Of a stretch of DNA of 61,588 bases, positions 35,007 to 42,665 are shown piece by piece. Origin of the DNA: an uncultured Pelagibacteraceae bacterium (GTDB lineage: Bacteria > Pseudomonadota > Alphaproteobacteria > Pelagibacterales > Pelagibacteraceae). Both the position numbers and the translations under genes were made by a program. Position 1 is the stretch's first letter, and every line of letters starts with the position of its first letter. The stretch is from contig CACBYC010000006.1 in the NCBI GenBank assembly GCA_902543405.1, forward strand, positions 1 to 61,588, in the 5' to 3' direction. The notes under the pieces are model-generated. The model did no database searches and had not been told where the DNA came from. It worked only from the letters and a program-made list of their open reading frames with translations.

Positions 35007-35092
35007 GCCCTCGTGGTGAAATTGGTAGACACAAAGGACTTAAAATCCTTGCCATTTATGGAGTGCCAGTTCGAGTCTGGCCGAGGGCACCA
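35007..35092 (+). tRNA. tRNA-Leu (TAA anticodon)
   Basis: The acceptor GCCCTCG pairs with CGAGGGC, the discriminator is A and CCA is encoded (35090-35092). The anticodon arm is AAGGACTTAAAATCCTT with TAA, reading UUA codons. The long variable arm (TTGCCATTTATGGAGT-like region) is typical of leucine tRNA, and the T-loop is GTTCGAGTC. The nadK start codon follows only four bases after the CCA. Confidence 0.96.
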
Positions 35093-35096
35093 CTAA

Positions 35097-35867
35097 ATGT
35101 TAAAACCACATATTCTTTTTGATAATACAAAAACATCAAAAAAAATTAAAAATTTCCTAGATCATAAAATTAAAAATATATCATTAAATAAATGTAATTT
35201 AATAATTGTAATAGGCGGAGATGGCTTCATGCTTTCTGCACTTAAAAAATACAATAAATATCAAAAACCTTTCTACGGAATTAATGCAGGAAGTTATGGT
35301 TTTTTGATGAATAAATTCTCTTCAAAAAATACTGTAAAAAATCTGTCTAAAGCAAAGTCTGTCACAATTTCACCTTTAGAAATGGTTGTTAAAAATAAAT
35401 TTAATAAAAATAAAAAATCTATTGCTATAAATGAAGTATCAATATTAAGACAAAGTAGGCAAACTGCATCATTGGAAATCTCAAATGGATCTCAGAAAAT
35501 AATAAAAAAATTAGTTTCAGATGGAATATTAGTTTCAACACCTGCTGGAAGTACTGCTTATAATATGTCAGTTTATGGACCAATTTTAAATTTAGACTCT
35601 AAAAAATTATCCATCAGACCTATCAGTGCTTTTAGACCAAGAAGATGGAAAGGAAGAGTGGTTAGTGATAAATCAAAAATTGTAATCAAAAATCTAAATA
35701 TACAAAAAAGACCCATCAGTGCAGTAGCTGACAATTATGAAGTTAGAAATGCAAAAATTATTTCTATAAATATTAATAAAAAAATTAAGTTTAATCTCCT
35801 TTATGACTCAAATAAAAGTCTTCAAAAAAAAATCAAAATAGAGCAAATTAGAAAAGAAACTAATTAA
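35097..35867 (+). CDS. nadK: NAD kinase
   Basis: It phosphorylates NAD to NADP. The GGDG motif is at 40-43 in VIGGDGFMLSAL, the NE...LR pair is NEVSILRQSRQ, and SDGILVSTPAGSTAYNMS is the second conserved site. The 256 residues fit a short bacterial enzyme. Its ATG lies four bases after the tRNA-Leu CCA, so processing of the tRNA end would give a nearly leaderless mRNA. The stop overlaps the next gene. Confidence 0.93.
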   Translation: MLKPHILFDNTKTSKKIKNFLDHKIKNISLNKCNLIIVIGGDGFMLSALKKYNKYQKPFYGINAGSYGFLMNKFSSKNTVKNLSKAKSVTISPLEMVVKNKFNKNKKSIAINEVSILRQSRQTASLEISNGSQKIIKKLVSDGILVSTPAGSTAYNMSVYGPILNLDSKKLSIRPISAFRPRRWKGRVVSDKSKIVIKNLNIQKRPISAVADNYEVRNAKIISININKKIKFNLLYDSNKSLQKKIKIEQIRKETN

Positions 35868-37012
35868 TGGTTAATAAAAACTTCGGGTTTGGAACTCAAA
35901 TTAGGAAATCTCCATATTTTGATTCTACTGTTAAATGGGGCGCTACTGGTTTTTCAGTTTATAATCATATGTATATTCCTCGTGATTTTGGAGATCCTGA
36001 GCAAAACTTTTGGAATTTAATTGAAGCTGCAATACTCTGTGATGTAGCTGTTGAAAGACAAGTTGAAATTACAGGGCCAGATGCATTTAAATTTATTCAA
36101 CTATTAACCCCAAGAGATTTATCAAAATTATCAGTCGGACAGTGTAAATATGTTCTTATTACAAATGTAGAGGGTGGGGTATTGAATGATCCAGTTCTAT
36201 TAAGATTAGGAGAAAATCATTTTTGGTTATCTTTAGGTGACAGTGATATTTTATTATGGGCTCAAGGTGTAGCTGTTAACTCAGGATTAAATGTGAAAAT
36301 AACAGAACCAGATGTTTCTCCATTGCAATTACAAGGACCAAAGTCTGCCGATATAATGACAAAATTATTTGGAGAAGGCATAAAAGATTTAAAATATTAT
36401 TGGTTTAGAGAGTTAGATTTAGACGGAATACCATTAATTGTTTCAAGAACTGGCTGGTCAAGTGAATTTGGTTATGAATTGTTTTTAAGAGATGGTTCAA
36501 AAGGAAATGAACTATATGAAAAAATTATGTTAGCAGGAAAGGAATTTGGACTTAAACCAGGTCATACTTCTTCTATAAGAAGAATAGAAGGTGGGATGCT
36601 CTCTTATCATGCTGATGCTGACATTCATACAAATCCATTTGAATTAGGTTTAGATCGTTTAATTAATTTAGATGGAGATATTAATTTTATAGGCAAAGAT
36701 GCACTTAAAAAAATTAAAGCAGAGGGGGTTAAAAGATTGCAAGTTGGTTTAGAAATTAAATGTGAAAGGTTAAGTAGTCCAAATACAACCTTCTGGACTT
36801 TAACATCAAACAATAAGAATATTGGAAAGGTGACTTCAGCTGTTTATTCTCCACGATTAAAAAAGAATATTGCTTTAGCTATGGTTGACATTGAATATTC
36901 CAAAATTGGTTTAGAAATTGAAGTTTCAATTCAGGAAAAGAATTTTAAATGTGTAGTTATTGAAAAACCTTTTTTTGACCCAAAAAAACAAATCACTTCA
37001 AAATCTTTATGA
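35867..37012 (+). CDS. DmdA/GcvT-like tetrahydrofolate-dependent methyltransferase
   Basis: It has the aminomethyltransferase fold (T-protein) and is closer in pattern to the DMSP demethylase DmdA than to glycine-cleavage GcvT: FSVYNHMYIPRDF, CDVAVERQVEITGPDA, GGVLNDPVLLRLGENHFWLSLGDSDI with NDP where GcvT has a D-D pair, and SRTGWSSEFGYELF. Thus it may take methyl groups from a sulfonium, amine or betaine-type substrate to THF. The length of 381 is near DmdA's 369. Whether DMSP itself is the substrate cannot be judged; paralogs with other substrates are known in marine bacteria. Next neighbours are nadK and a broken gene. Confidence 0.72.
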   Translation: MVNKNFGFGTQIRKSPYFDSTVKWGATGFSVYNHMYIPRDFGDPEQNFWNLIEAAILCDVAVERQVEITGPDAFKFIQLLTPRDLSKLSVGQCKYVLITNVEGGVLNDPVLLRLGENHFWLSLGDSDILLWAQGVAVNSGLNVKITEPDVSPLQLQGPKSADIMTKLFGEGIKDLKYYWFRELDLDGIPLIVSRTGWSSEFGYELFLRDGSKGNELYEKIMLAGKEFGLKPGHTSSIRRIEGGMLSYHADADIHTNPFELGLDRLINLDGDINFIGKDALKKIKAEGVKRLQVGLEIKCERLSSPNTTFWTLTSNNKNIGKVTSAVYSPRLKKNIALAMVDIEYSKIGLEIEVSIQEKNFKCVVIEKPFFDPKKQITSKSL

Positions 37013-37329
37013 AGAAAATTTTAAAGATTGTAGTTCTCTCTATTATAGTTTGTAATGTGAGCTACAGTAAAATAAATCAATCTTAATATAAAGAGCTATA
37101 TGATTTTTGTATGGTTGGTACTGCAAGGTACGATCATTTGTTTGAAAACAAAACTGATCTTTACAGAAAAACCTCAAAATATTGTAAATGTGTTTCAGAC
37201 TTTTTTGATCAAAATTATGATGACAATTCAATAAATAAATTTTTTGGTAAAAATAGTGAGTCTACTTATCATAGTATGTTTCGAGCTGTTTCTATAAGAT
37301 GCCAAAAAGAATCTGGTATACTTAACTAA
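37009..37329 (+). pseudogene. Small secreted protein gene with an in-frame TAA after the signal peptide
   Basis: ATG at 37009 overlaps the preceding stop and starts a clear signal peptide (MKKILKIVVLSIIVCNVSYS, 1-20) followed by KINQS and then TAA at 37084-37086. In exactly the same frame the sequence continues for 80 residues (YKELYDFCMVGTARYDH... to ...RCQKESGILN) to TAA at 37327, with four cysteines and no frameshift. So the two parts were one gene, a secreted cysteine-containing protein of about 106 residues with one nonsense mutation. A start at ATG 37111 would leave out the signal peptide. Function is unknown. Confidence 0.7.
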
Positions 37330-37342
37330 AAATAAAGTGAAG

Positions 37343-37418
37343 TGGTGCCCCCGCACGGATTCGAACCGCGGACCTATTGATTACAAATCAATTGCTCTAC
37401 CAGCTGAGCTACAAGGGC
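37343..37418 (-). tRNA. tRNA-Thr (TGT anticodon)
   Basis: On the minus strand the acceptor GCCCTTG pairs with CGGGGGC (two G:T wobbles), discriminator A, then encoded CCA. The anticodon arm TTGATTTGTAATCAA carries TGT, reading ACA and related codons; the D-arm TAGCTCAGCTGGTAGAGCA and T-loop GGTTCGAAT are standard. It is transcribed away from rlmB but lies between it and the broken secreted gene, without a visible terminator. Confidence 0.96.
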
Positions 37419-37459
37419 ATGATCCGTTTTTTAATATCATTTAATATATTATCAAGAAA

Positions 37460-38197
37460 TTATTTCTGTTGATTTATATGATGAAAAACTATTGCAGCAC
37501 TATTTGATATATTTAAACTCTCAATATTTTTGTTAATATTAATTTTTACTGAAAAATCTATATATTTTTTTGTATGATGATTAAGACCATGTCCCTCAGA
37601 GCCAAATAGTAGTATGTTATTTCCTTGCCATTTCACATCAGTAAAGTTTTTATCACTATTTGATGTAAAACCATAAACCCAAAAATTTTTATCCCTTAGG
37701 TACTTTAGAGTGGTGTTTATATTTGATACTTGAAAAATATTTAAGTGTTCAACACATCCACTTGCAGATTTGTATAATAATTTACTTTCACTTGGGAAAT
37801 GTCTTTCTTTAACGATGAGGCCATCTATATTAAATGAGGCAGCGCTTCTAATTAAAGAACCTATATTTCTTGGATCTGTAACTTCATCTAAACAAACAAA
37901 TGTTAAATTTTCTTTATCTTTTATAAACTCTTTTAAATCAGGATTTTCTAAATGTTCTATTTCTGCAACGTAACCTTGATGTAAAATATCCTCACTTCTA
38001 CAGTATTTATCTAGTTCTTTTTTAGTTTTAAAAAAAACCTTAAGATCTTTTAATAAATTTATATGTGGATTTTGTTTATGAATATTTTTTTTACTTTCCT
38101 CAGTTAGGAAAATTTTTAAAACTCTCCTTTTCTGGTTTCTTAAAGCCCCAATCACTGCATGGCGTCCAGCAATAAAAAATGATGATTTTTGTGTCAT
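37460..38197 (-). CDS. rlmB: TrmH-family 23S rRNA guanosine-2'-O-methyltransferase (RlmB-like)
   Basis: A SPOUT methyltransferase, in E. coli methylating G2251 of 23S rRNA. The N-terminus FFIAGRHAVIGALRN is the RlmB substrate-binding domain start; NIGSLIRSAASFN, NILLFGSEGHGLN and ESLNISNSAAIVFHH are SPOUT motifs 1-3 forming the knot. ATG at 38197 gives the standard start; the upstream ATG at 38254 would lie over the tRNA-Tyr promoter region. The length is 245. It faces away from the tRNA-Tyr/tuf block, which starts divergently. Confidence 0.88.
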   Translation of the reverse strand: MTQKSSFFIAGRHAVIGALRNQKRRVLKIFLTEESKKNIHKQNPHINLLKDLKVFFKTKKELDKYCRSEDILHQGYVAEIEHLENPDLKEFIKDKENLTFVCLDEVTDPRNIGSLIRSAASFNIDGLIVKERHFPSESKLLYKSASGCVEHLNIFQVSNINTTLKYLRDKNFWVYGFTSNSDKNFTDVKWQGNNILLFGSEGHGLNHHTKKYIDFSVKININKNIESLNISNSAAIVFHHINQQK

Positions 38198-38248
38198 AGT
38201 TTGTGATTTTATAAGGGTTTTTATACTATTTTTCCTTAAATTCACGTG

Positions 38249-38276
38249 TTGCATTTGTACAATAAAAATATATAAA
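38249..38276 (+). promoter_or_regulatory. Promoter of the tRNA-Tyr, tRNA-Gly, tuf unit
   Basis: TTGCAT at 38249-38254 and TATAAA at 38271-38276, 16 bases apart. Start is expected near 38283, 47 bases before tRNA-Tyr. It is the only good promoter before tuf and could serve the downstream secE to rpoC genes too. Confidence 0.5.
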
Positions 38277-38305
38277 ACGCATGTTGTTTAAAGCTTTATT
38301 GAACA

Positions 38306-38321
38306 AGGGGACGCTTCCCCT
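38306..38321 (+). promoter_or_regulatory. GC-rich hairpin in the tRNA-Tyr leader
   Basis: AGGGGA (38306-38311), loop CGCT and TCCCCT (38316-38321) form a six-pair stem between the promoter and the tRNA. It is followed by GCTATT, not a T-tract. It may be a processing or pausing element; the GC content stands out in such AT-rich DNA. Confidence 0.4.
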
Positions 38322-38329
38322 GCTATTAG

Positions 38330-38415
<86 letters not shown>

Positions 38416-38457
38416 TTCAATAAATATTTAAATAATTTAGGAGTATACTTGGGTGAT

Positions 38458-38531
38458 GCGGGTGTAGTTCAATGGTAGAACGCTAGCCTTCCAAGCTGGA
38501 TGTAAGGGTTCGATTCCCTTTACCCGCTCCA
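38458..38531 (+). tRNA. tRNA-Gly (TCC anticodon)
   Basis: The acceptor GCGGGTG pairs with TACCCGC (one wobble), discriminator T, CCA encoded (38529-38531). The anticodon arm CTAGCCTTCCAAGCTGG holds TCC. It follows tRNA-Tyr by 42 bases and precedes tuf by 41, a gene order shared with many proteobacteria. Confidence 0.97.
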
Positions 38532-38572
38532 AATATTAAAAAAGAAAAAAAGAAAAAAGAGGTAAAAAAGTA

Positions 38573-39763
38573 ATGTCAAAAGAAAAGTTTGTAAGAAATA
38601 AGCCGCACTGTAATATTGGAACTATAGGTCATGTGGACCACGGAAAAACAACATTAACAGCTGCGATAACAAAAGTTTTAGCAGAGTCTGGTGGTGCACA
38701 ATTTACTGCTTATGACCAAATTGATAAGGCCCCAGAGGAAAAAGAAAGAGGCATAACAATTTCAACAGCTCACGTTGAATATGAAACTGAAAATAGACAT
38801 TACGCTCACGTTGATTGTCCTGGTCACGCAGACTATGTAAAAAATATGATTACAGGTGCTGCACAAATGGATGGTGCAATTTTAGTTGTGAATGCTGCAG
38901 ATGGTCCGATGCCGCAAACAAGAGAACATATTTTGCTTGCACGTCAAGTTGGAGTGCCTGCAATTGTTGTTTACTTAAATAAAGTAGACCAAGTTGACGA
39001 TAAAGAAATGATAGACTTAGTTGAAGAAGAAATTAAAGATTTATTAACATCTTATAAATTCCCAGGAGACAAAACTCCAATTGTTAAAGGATCAGCTTTA
39101 GCCGCAGTAGAGGGAAAAGATGATGAAATAGGTAAAAATTCTATTATGGAATTAATGAAAGCTGTTGATGAGTTTATTCCACAACCTGATAGACCAAAGG
39201 ATAAAGATTTCCTAATGCCAGTTGAAGATGTATTTTCAATTTCTGGTAGAGGAACTGTTGTAACAGGTAGAGTGGAGTCTGGCGTAATTAAAACTGGAGA
39301 AGAGATAGAAATAGTTGGTATTAGAGAAACTAAAAAATCAGTTTGTACCGGAGTTGAAATGTTTAGAAAACTCCTAGATTCAGGCGAAGCAGGTGATAAC
39401 ATTGGCGCACTTCTTAGAGGTGTTGAGAGAACTGATGTAGAAAGAGGACAAGTTCTATGTAAGCCGGGATCTATAAAACCACATACTAAATTTGAGGCTC
39501 AAGCATATGTACTTAAAAAAGAGGAAGGTGGAAGACATACGCCATTCTTTACTAAATATAGACCTCAATTTTACTTTAGAACAACAGACGTAACTGGAGA
39601 AGTAGAATTACCAGCAGGAACAGAAATGGTAATGCCTGGTGATGATGCTAAATTTACGGTAAAACTTATCACACCTATTGCAATGGACGAAAAACTTAAC
39701 TTTGCAATTAGAGAAGGTGGTAGAACAGTAGGAGCTGGAGTAGTAACTAAAATTATAGAGTAA
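38573..39763 (+). CDS. tuf: Elongation factor Tu
   Basis: It brings aminoacyl-tRNA to the ribosome. The G1 motif GHVDHGKT is at 19-26, with the DCPGHAD and NKVD nucleotide motifs following, and switch I contains EEKERGITI. The length of 396 is standard. AGAGG lies upstream in an A-rich leader. It sits here, before tRNA-Trp and secE, and there is no tuf between fusA and rpsJ; only one copy is in the window. Confidence 0.98.
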   Translation: MSKEKFVRNKPHCNIGTIGHVDHGKTTLTAAITKVLAESGGAQFTAYDQIDKAPEEKERGITISTAHVEYETENRHYAHVDCPGHADYVKNMITGAAQMDGAILVVNAADGPMPQTREHILLARQVGVPAIVVYLNKVDQVDDKEMIDLVEEEIKDLLTSYKFPGDKTPIVKGSALAAVEGKDDEIGKNSIMELMKAVDEFIPQPDRPKDKDFLMPVEDVFSISGRGTVVTGRVESGVIKTGEEIEIVGIRETKKSVCTGVEMFRKLLDSGEAGDNIGALLRGVERTDVERGQVLCKPGSIKPHTKFEAQAYVLKKEEGGRHTPFFTKYRPQFYFRTTDVTGEVELPAGTEMVMPGDDAKFTVKLITPIAMDEKLNFAIREGGRTVGAGVVTKIIE

Positions 39764-39770
39764 ACTCAAT

Positions 39771-39846
39771 AGGAGTGTAGCTCAATTGGTAGAGCGCCGG
39801 TCTCCAAAACCGGAGGTTGGGGGTTCGATTCCCTTCGCTCCTGCCA
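39771..39846 (+). tRNA. tRNA-Trp (CCA anticodon)
   Basis: The acceptor AGGAGTG pairs with CGCTCCT, discriminator G, CCA encoded (39844-39846). The anticodon arm CCGGTCTCCAAAACCGG holds CCA, reading UGG. It begins seven bases after the tuf stop and ends 19 bases before secE, so it is cut out of a tuf-secE transcript. Confidence 0.97.
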
Positions 39847-39865
39847 GTTTAATTATACATTATAT

Positions 39866-40057
39866 ATGAAGAACCCTTTAAAATTTATTCAGGACGTTAA
39901 ACAGGAAGCTTTTAAAGTTACTTGGCCAACTGCAAAAGAAACAGTGCAGGGAGCACTAATGGTCCTCGCAATGGCGGTTTTGGCATCTCTATTTTTTTTA
40001 CTGTTAGATCAAGTTTTAAAGTTTTTTTTAGAAATAATTCTTAATTTAAGTATTTAA
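39866..40057 (+). CDS. secE: Preprotein translocase subunit SecE
   Basis: A 63-residue inner-membrane protein that clamps SecY. It has the conserved amphipathic part FIQDVKQEAFKVTWPTAKET and a single C-terminal span (about 29-52), the short form of most bacteria. Its stop overlaps the nusG start (TAATG). Confidence 0.95.
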   Translation: MKNPLKFIQDVKQEAFKVTWPTAKETVQGALMVLAMAVLASLFFLLLDQVLKFFLEIILNLSI

Positions 40058-40587
40058 TGAAAAATTGGTACATAGTTCAATCTCACTCAAGCTTTGAAAA
40101 TAAAGTTGCACAATTAATTAAAGATGAAGCCGAAAAAGCAAATATTTCAGAGAAAATTGAAGAAATTATTGTACCAACACATGACATTACCGAGGTTAAA
40201 CGAGGAAAAAGAATTCAACGAAAAAAAAAATATTTTCCTGGTTATGTGTTAATAAAAAGTGAAATGGATAATAATATTTATCATATGATTAAGAGTCTAA
40301 AAAAGGTAAGCGGATTTCTTGGATCAAAGGGTACACCTATTCCAGTATCTGATAAAGAGATAGAAAAAATATTAGGCCAAATTAAAGATGGTGTGGCCCA
40401 ACCAAAATCTGGTGTAGAATACAATGTAGGTGAAAAGGTTCAAGTTATAGATGGTCCATTTGCATCTTTCAGTGGTCTAGTTGAGGATATAGATGAAGAT
40501 AAATTAAGATTAAAAGTTTCTGTTTCAATTTTTGGAAGACCAACACCAGTTGATTTAGAATATAACCAAGTAGAAAAGGCAAGTTAA
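40057..40587 (+). CDS. nusG: Transcription antitermination protein NusG
   Basis: It binds RNA polymerase and couples it with Rho or ribosomes. The NGN domain spans roughly 1-110 ([32 protein letters not shown]), followed by the KOW domain [26 protein letters not shown]. The length of 176 is normal. It is joined to rplK by a one-base overlap. Confidence 0.96.
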   Translation: MKNWYIVQSHSSFENKVAQLIKDEAEKANISEKIEEIIVPTHDITEVKRGKRIQRKKKYFPGYVLIKSEMDNNIYHMIKSLKKVSGFLGSKGTPIPVSDKEIEKILGQIKDGVAQPKSGVEYNVGEKVQVIDGPFASFSGLVEDIDEDKLRLKVSVSIFGRPTPVDLEYNQVEKAS

Positions 40588-41015
40588 TGGCAAAAAAAGA
40601 AATAAGCGGGTATGTAAAATTACAAATTAAAGGAGGCCAGGCTAATCCAGCACCCCCTGTTGGTCCAGCTTTAGGTCAGAGAGGAATAAATATAATGGAA
40701 TTTTGCAAAGCATTTAATGATAAAACTAAATCATTTGCGGGAAAACCTGTTCCAGTGATTATAACTGTATATAAAGATAAAAAATTTGATTTTATAATAA
40801 AATCTCCTCCTGCATCACACTTTATTAAAGAAGCTATGAAATTAAAGAGTGGATCTAAAGAACCAGGTAGAAATATTGTTGGCACAATTTCAAAACAACA
40901 ATTAAAAGAAATAGCTGAAAAAAAAATGGAAGATCTAAACGCACACGATTTAGATGAAGCTTCAAAAATAATAGCTGGATCAGCAAGATCGATGGGTATA
41001 GAGGTGAAAGAATAA
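40587..41015 (+). CDS. rplK: 50S ribosomal protein L11
   Basis: It forms the GTPase-associated centre with 23S rRNA and the L10-L7/L12 stalk. The N-terminal domain includes the proline-rich [18 protein letters not shown] and the C-terminal RNA-binding domain [18 protein letters not shown] with the GSARSMGI end. The length of 142 is standard. Confidence 0.97.
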   Translation: MAKKEISGYVKLQIKGGQANPAPPVGPALGQRGINIMEFCKAFNDKTKSFAGKPVPVIITVYKDKKFDFIIKSPPASHFIKEAMKLKSGSKEPGRNIVGTISKQQLKEIAEKKMEDLNAHDLDEASKIIAGSARSMGIEVKE

Positions 41016-41704
41016 TGAAATCAAAACGTTATAAAAAGTTACCTGAAAAAACAAATGAATTGGCATCTGAAGCTATAACTAATGTTTTAAGTTTAATAAA
41101 ATCAAATTGTACAACAAAATTTGACGAGTCAATAGATTTAAGTTTTAGAATAAACAATAAACAAAAAAAAAATGAAGTTAATATAAGAACTGTAGTTAAT
41201 CTACCCGGAGGAACAGGAAAAAAAATTAAGGTGGCTGTTGTTTGTGAGGATACTAAGGCGCATGAGGCTAAAGAGACTAATGCTGATTTAACTGGTGGAG
41301 ATGAACTTATAGAGAAAATAAAAAATGGAGAGTTAAATTTTGAAAAACTTATATGCACACCTTCCATGATGGTTAAACTCTCAAAATTAGGGAAAATTCT
41401 TGGACCAAAAGGTTTAATGCCAAATCCAAAATTAGGAACTGTTACAAATGATATAAAAAAAGCTGTTAGCGAGGCTAAAGCTGGACAAGTTGAAATAAGA
41501 AATGATAAAGATGGAAATATTGGTCTTAGTATAGGAAAAAAATCTTTTGAAGATCAAAAAATTATAAAAAACTATAATGCTGTTGTAGATGCTTTGGAAA
41601 AAGAAAAATCAAATTTAGTTATTAAAGGAGATTTAATTAAACAGGTTTTTATAACATCTAGTATGGGGGTATCTTACAAGATTAAAATGGATAAAAATTT
41701 TTAG
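41015..41704 (+). CDS. rplA: 50S ribosomal protein L1
   Basis: The mobile-stalk protein that also represses its own operon in many bacteria. The signature KLGKILGPKGLMPNPKLGTV is intact. The length of 229 is typical. It shares a base with rplK; two bases separate it from rplJ. I found no obvious L1 operator between the genes. Confidence 0.97.
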   Translation: MKSKRYKKLPEKTNELASEAITNVLSLIKSNCTTKFDESIDLSFRINNKQKKNEVNIRTVVNLPGGTGKKIKVAVVCEDTKAHEAKETNADLTGGDELIEKIKNGELNFEKLICTPSMMVKLSKLGKILGPKGLMPNPKLGTVTNDIKKAVSEAKAGQVEIRNDKDGNIGLSIGKKSFEDQKIIKNYNAVVDALEKEKSNLVIKGDLIKQVFITSSMGVSYKIKMDKNF

Positions 41705-41706
41705 TT

Positions 41707-42216
41707 ATGATGAATAAAGAACAAAAAAAGGATTATATAGATCAAATGACTACTCAATTTGACAAATCAGAAGCTGTTATAGTTACTCATTATCAAGGTT
41801 TAACAGTAAATCAATTAGATGATCTTAGAAAAAAAATGAGAGAACATGGAATAAAATTTAAAATAACAAATAATAGAATTACTAAACTTGCACTAGAGAA
41901 AACAAGATGCAAAGAGTTATCAAGTTTATTTAATGGTCCAACAGCGGTTGCATTATCTGAGGATGCTATTATATCAGCAAAAATTCTGACTAAATTTTCT
42001 AAAGAAAATGAAAATTTGAAAATTTTAGGTGGAATCATGGGTGCTGACATTTTAGATGTTGCAGGAGTGAAAAATGTAGCAACACTTCCATCATTGGATG
42101 AGGCTAGAGCCAAAATAGTAGGTATTTTAAGGTCTCCAGCACAAAAAATAGCTAGTATTTTACTTGCGCCGGCCTCAAAAATCGCTATTTTAGCGCTCGA
42201 AAAATCAAAAAAATAA
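41707..42216 (+). CDS. rplJ: 50S ribosomal protein L10
   Basis: It anchors L7/L12 dimers on the stalk. The N-terminal rRNA-binding domain has VTHYQGLTVNQLDDLRKKM and the NNRITKLAL segment; the C-terminal helix KIASILLAPASKIAILALEK binds L7/L12. The length is 169. The start is one of two adjacent ATG codons (41707 or 41710). Confidence 0.96.
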   Translation: MMNKEQKKDYIDQMTTQFDKSEAVIVTHYQGLTVNQLDDLRKKMREHGIKFKITNNRITKLALEKTRCKELSSLFNGPTAVALSEDAIISAKILTKFSKENENLKILGGIMGADILDVAGVKNVATLPSLDEARAKIVGILRSPAQKIASILLAPASKIAILALEKSKK

Positions 42217-42237
42217 CTAGGAACAAAAATTATTATT

Positions 42238-42609
42238 ATGGCTGACTTAAATAAAATTATAGAAGATTTATCAAGCTTAACAGTTGTGGAAGCAGCTGAG
42301 CTTTCAAAACAATTAGAAGAAAAGTGGGGAGTAACAGCTGCAGCTGCAGTTGCTGCTGCACCAGTTGCTGGAGGTGGCGATGCAGTAGCTGAGGAAAAAG
42401 ATGACTTTACAATCATGTTAACTGCTGCTGGAGATAAAAAAATAAATGTTATTAAAGAAGTTAGAGCAATTACAGAATTAGGATTAAAAGAGGCAAAAGA
42501 TTTAGTTGAAGGAGCACCAAAAGAAGTCAAAACAGGTGTAAATAAAAAAGAAGCAGAAGAAATAAAAGCTAAATTAGAAGCGGCCGGCGCGAAAGTAGAA
42601 CTTAAGTAA
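42238..42609 (+). CDS. rplL: 50S ribosomal protein L7/L12
   Basis: The acidic, multi-copy factor-recruiting stalk protein. The N-terminal dimer domain (1-30), an alanine- and glycine-rich hinge and the globular C-domain [20 protein letters not shown] are visible in 123 residues. A 21-base gap separates it from rplJ; a 56-base gap with a hairpin follows before rpoB. Confidence 0.97.
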   Translation: MADLNKIIEDLSSLTVVEAAELSKQLEEKWGVTAAAAVAAAPVAGGGDAVAEEKDDFTIMLTAAGDKKINVIKEVRAITELGLKEAKDLVEGAPKEVKTGVNKKEAEEIKAKLEAAGAKVELK

Positions 42610-42631
42610 ATATTAACTGGAAAAATATTTA

Positions 42632-42656
42632 ATTACTGAAAATAGTATTCAGTAAT
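42632..42656 (+). promoter_or_regulatory. Hairpin in the rplL-rpoB gap
   Basis: ATTACTGAA (42632-42640), a seven-base AATAGTA loop and TTCAGTAAT (42648-42656) form a perfect nine-pair stem ending nine bases before the rpoB ATG. No T-tract follows, so it is not a simple terminator; an RNase III processing site or attenuator, as known in E. coli between these genes, is likely. Confidence 0.55.
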
Positions 42657-42665
42657 AAAACTTAT

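Noticed and set aside
34889-35092. tRNA-Leu as an integration (att) site with the tandem repeat as remnant
   Set aside because: No integrase or duplicated tRNA end is present nearby, and the 11-base repeat does not match the tRNA.
37084-37086. Programmed readthrough or recoding of the TAA in the small secreted gene
   Set aside because: TAA is not used for selenocysteine or pyrrolysine, and no stem or context for readthrough is visible; a nonsense mutation is simpler.
38198-38254. Upstream extension of rlmB
   Set aside because: Nineteen extra residues would precede the conserved FFIAGRHAV start and overlap the tRNA-Tyr promoter.
41811-42530. Long minus-strand frame of 239 codons over rplJ and rplL
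   Set aside because: Low-complexity Ala/Ser/Ile antisense of two clear ribosomal genes.
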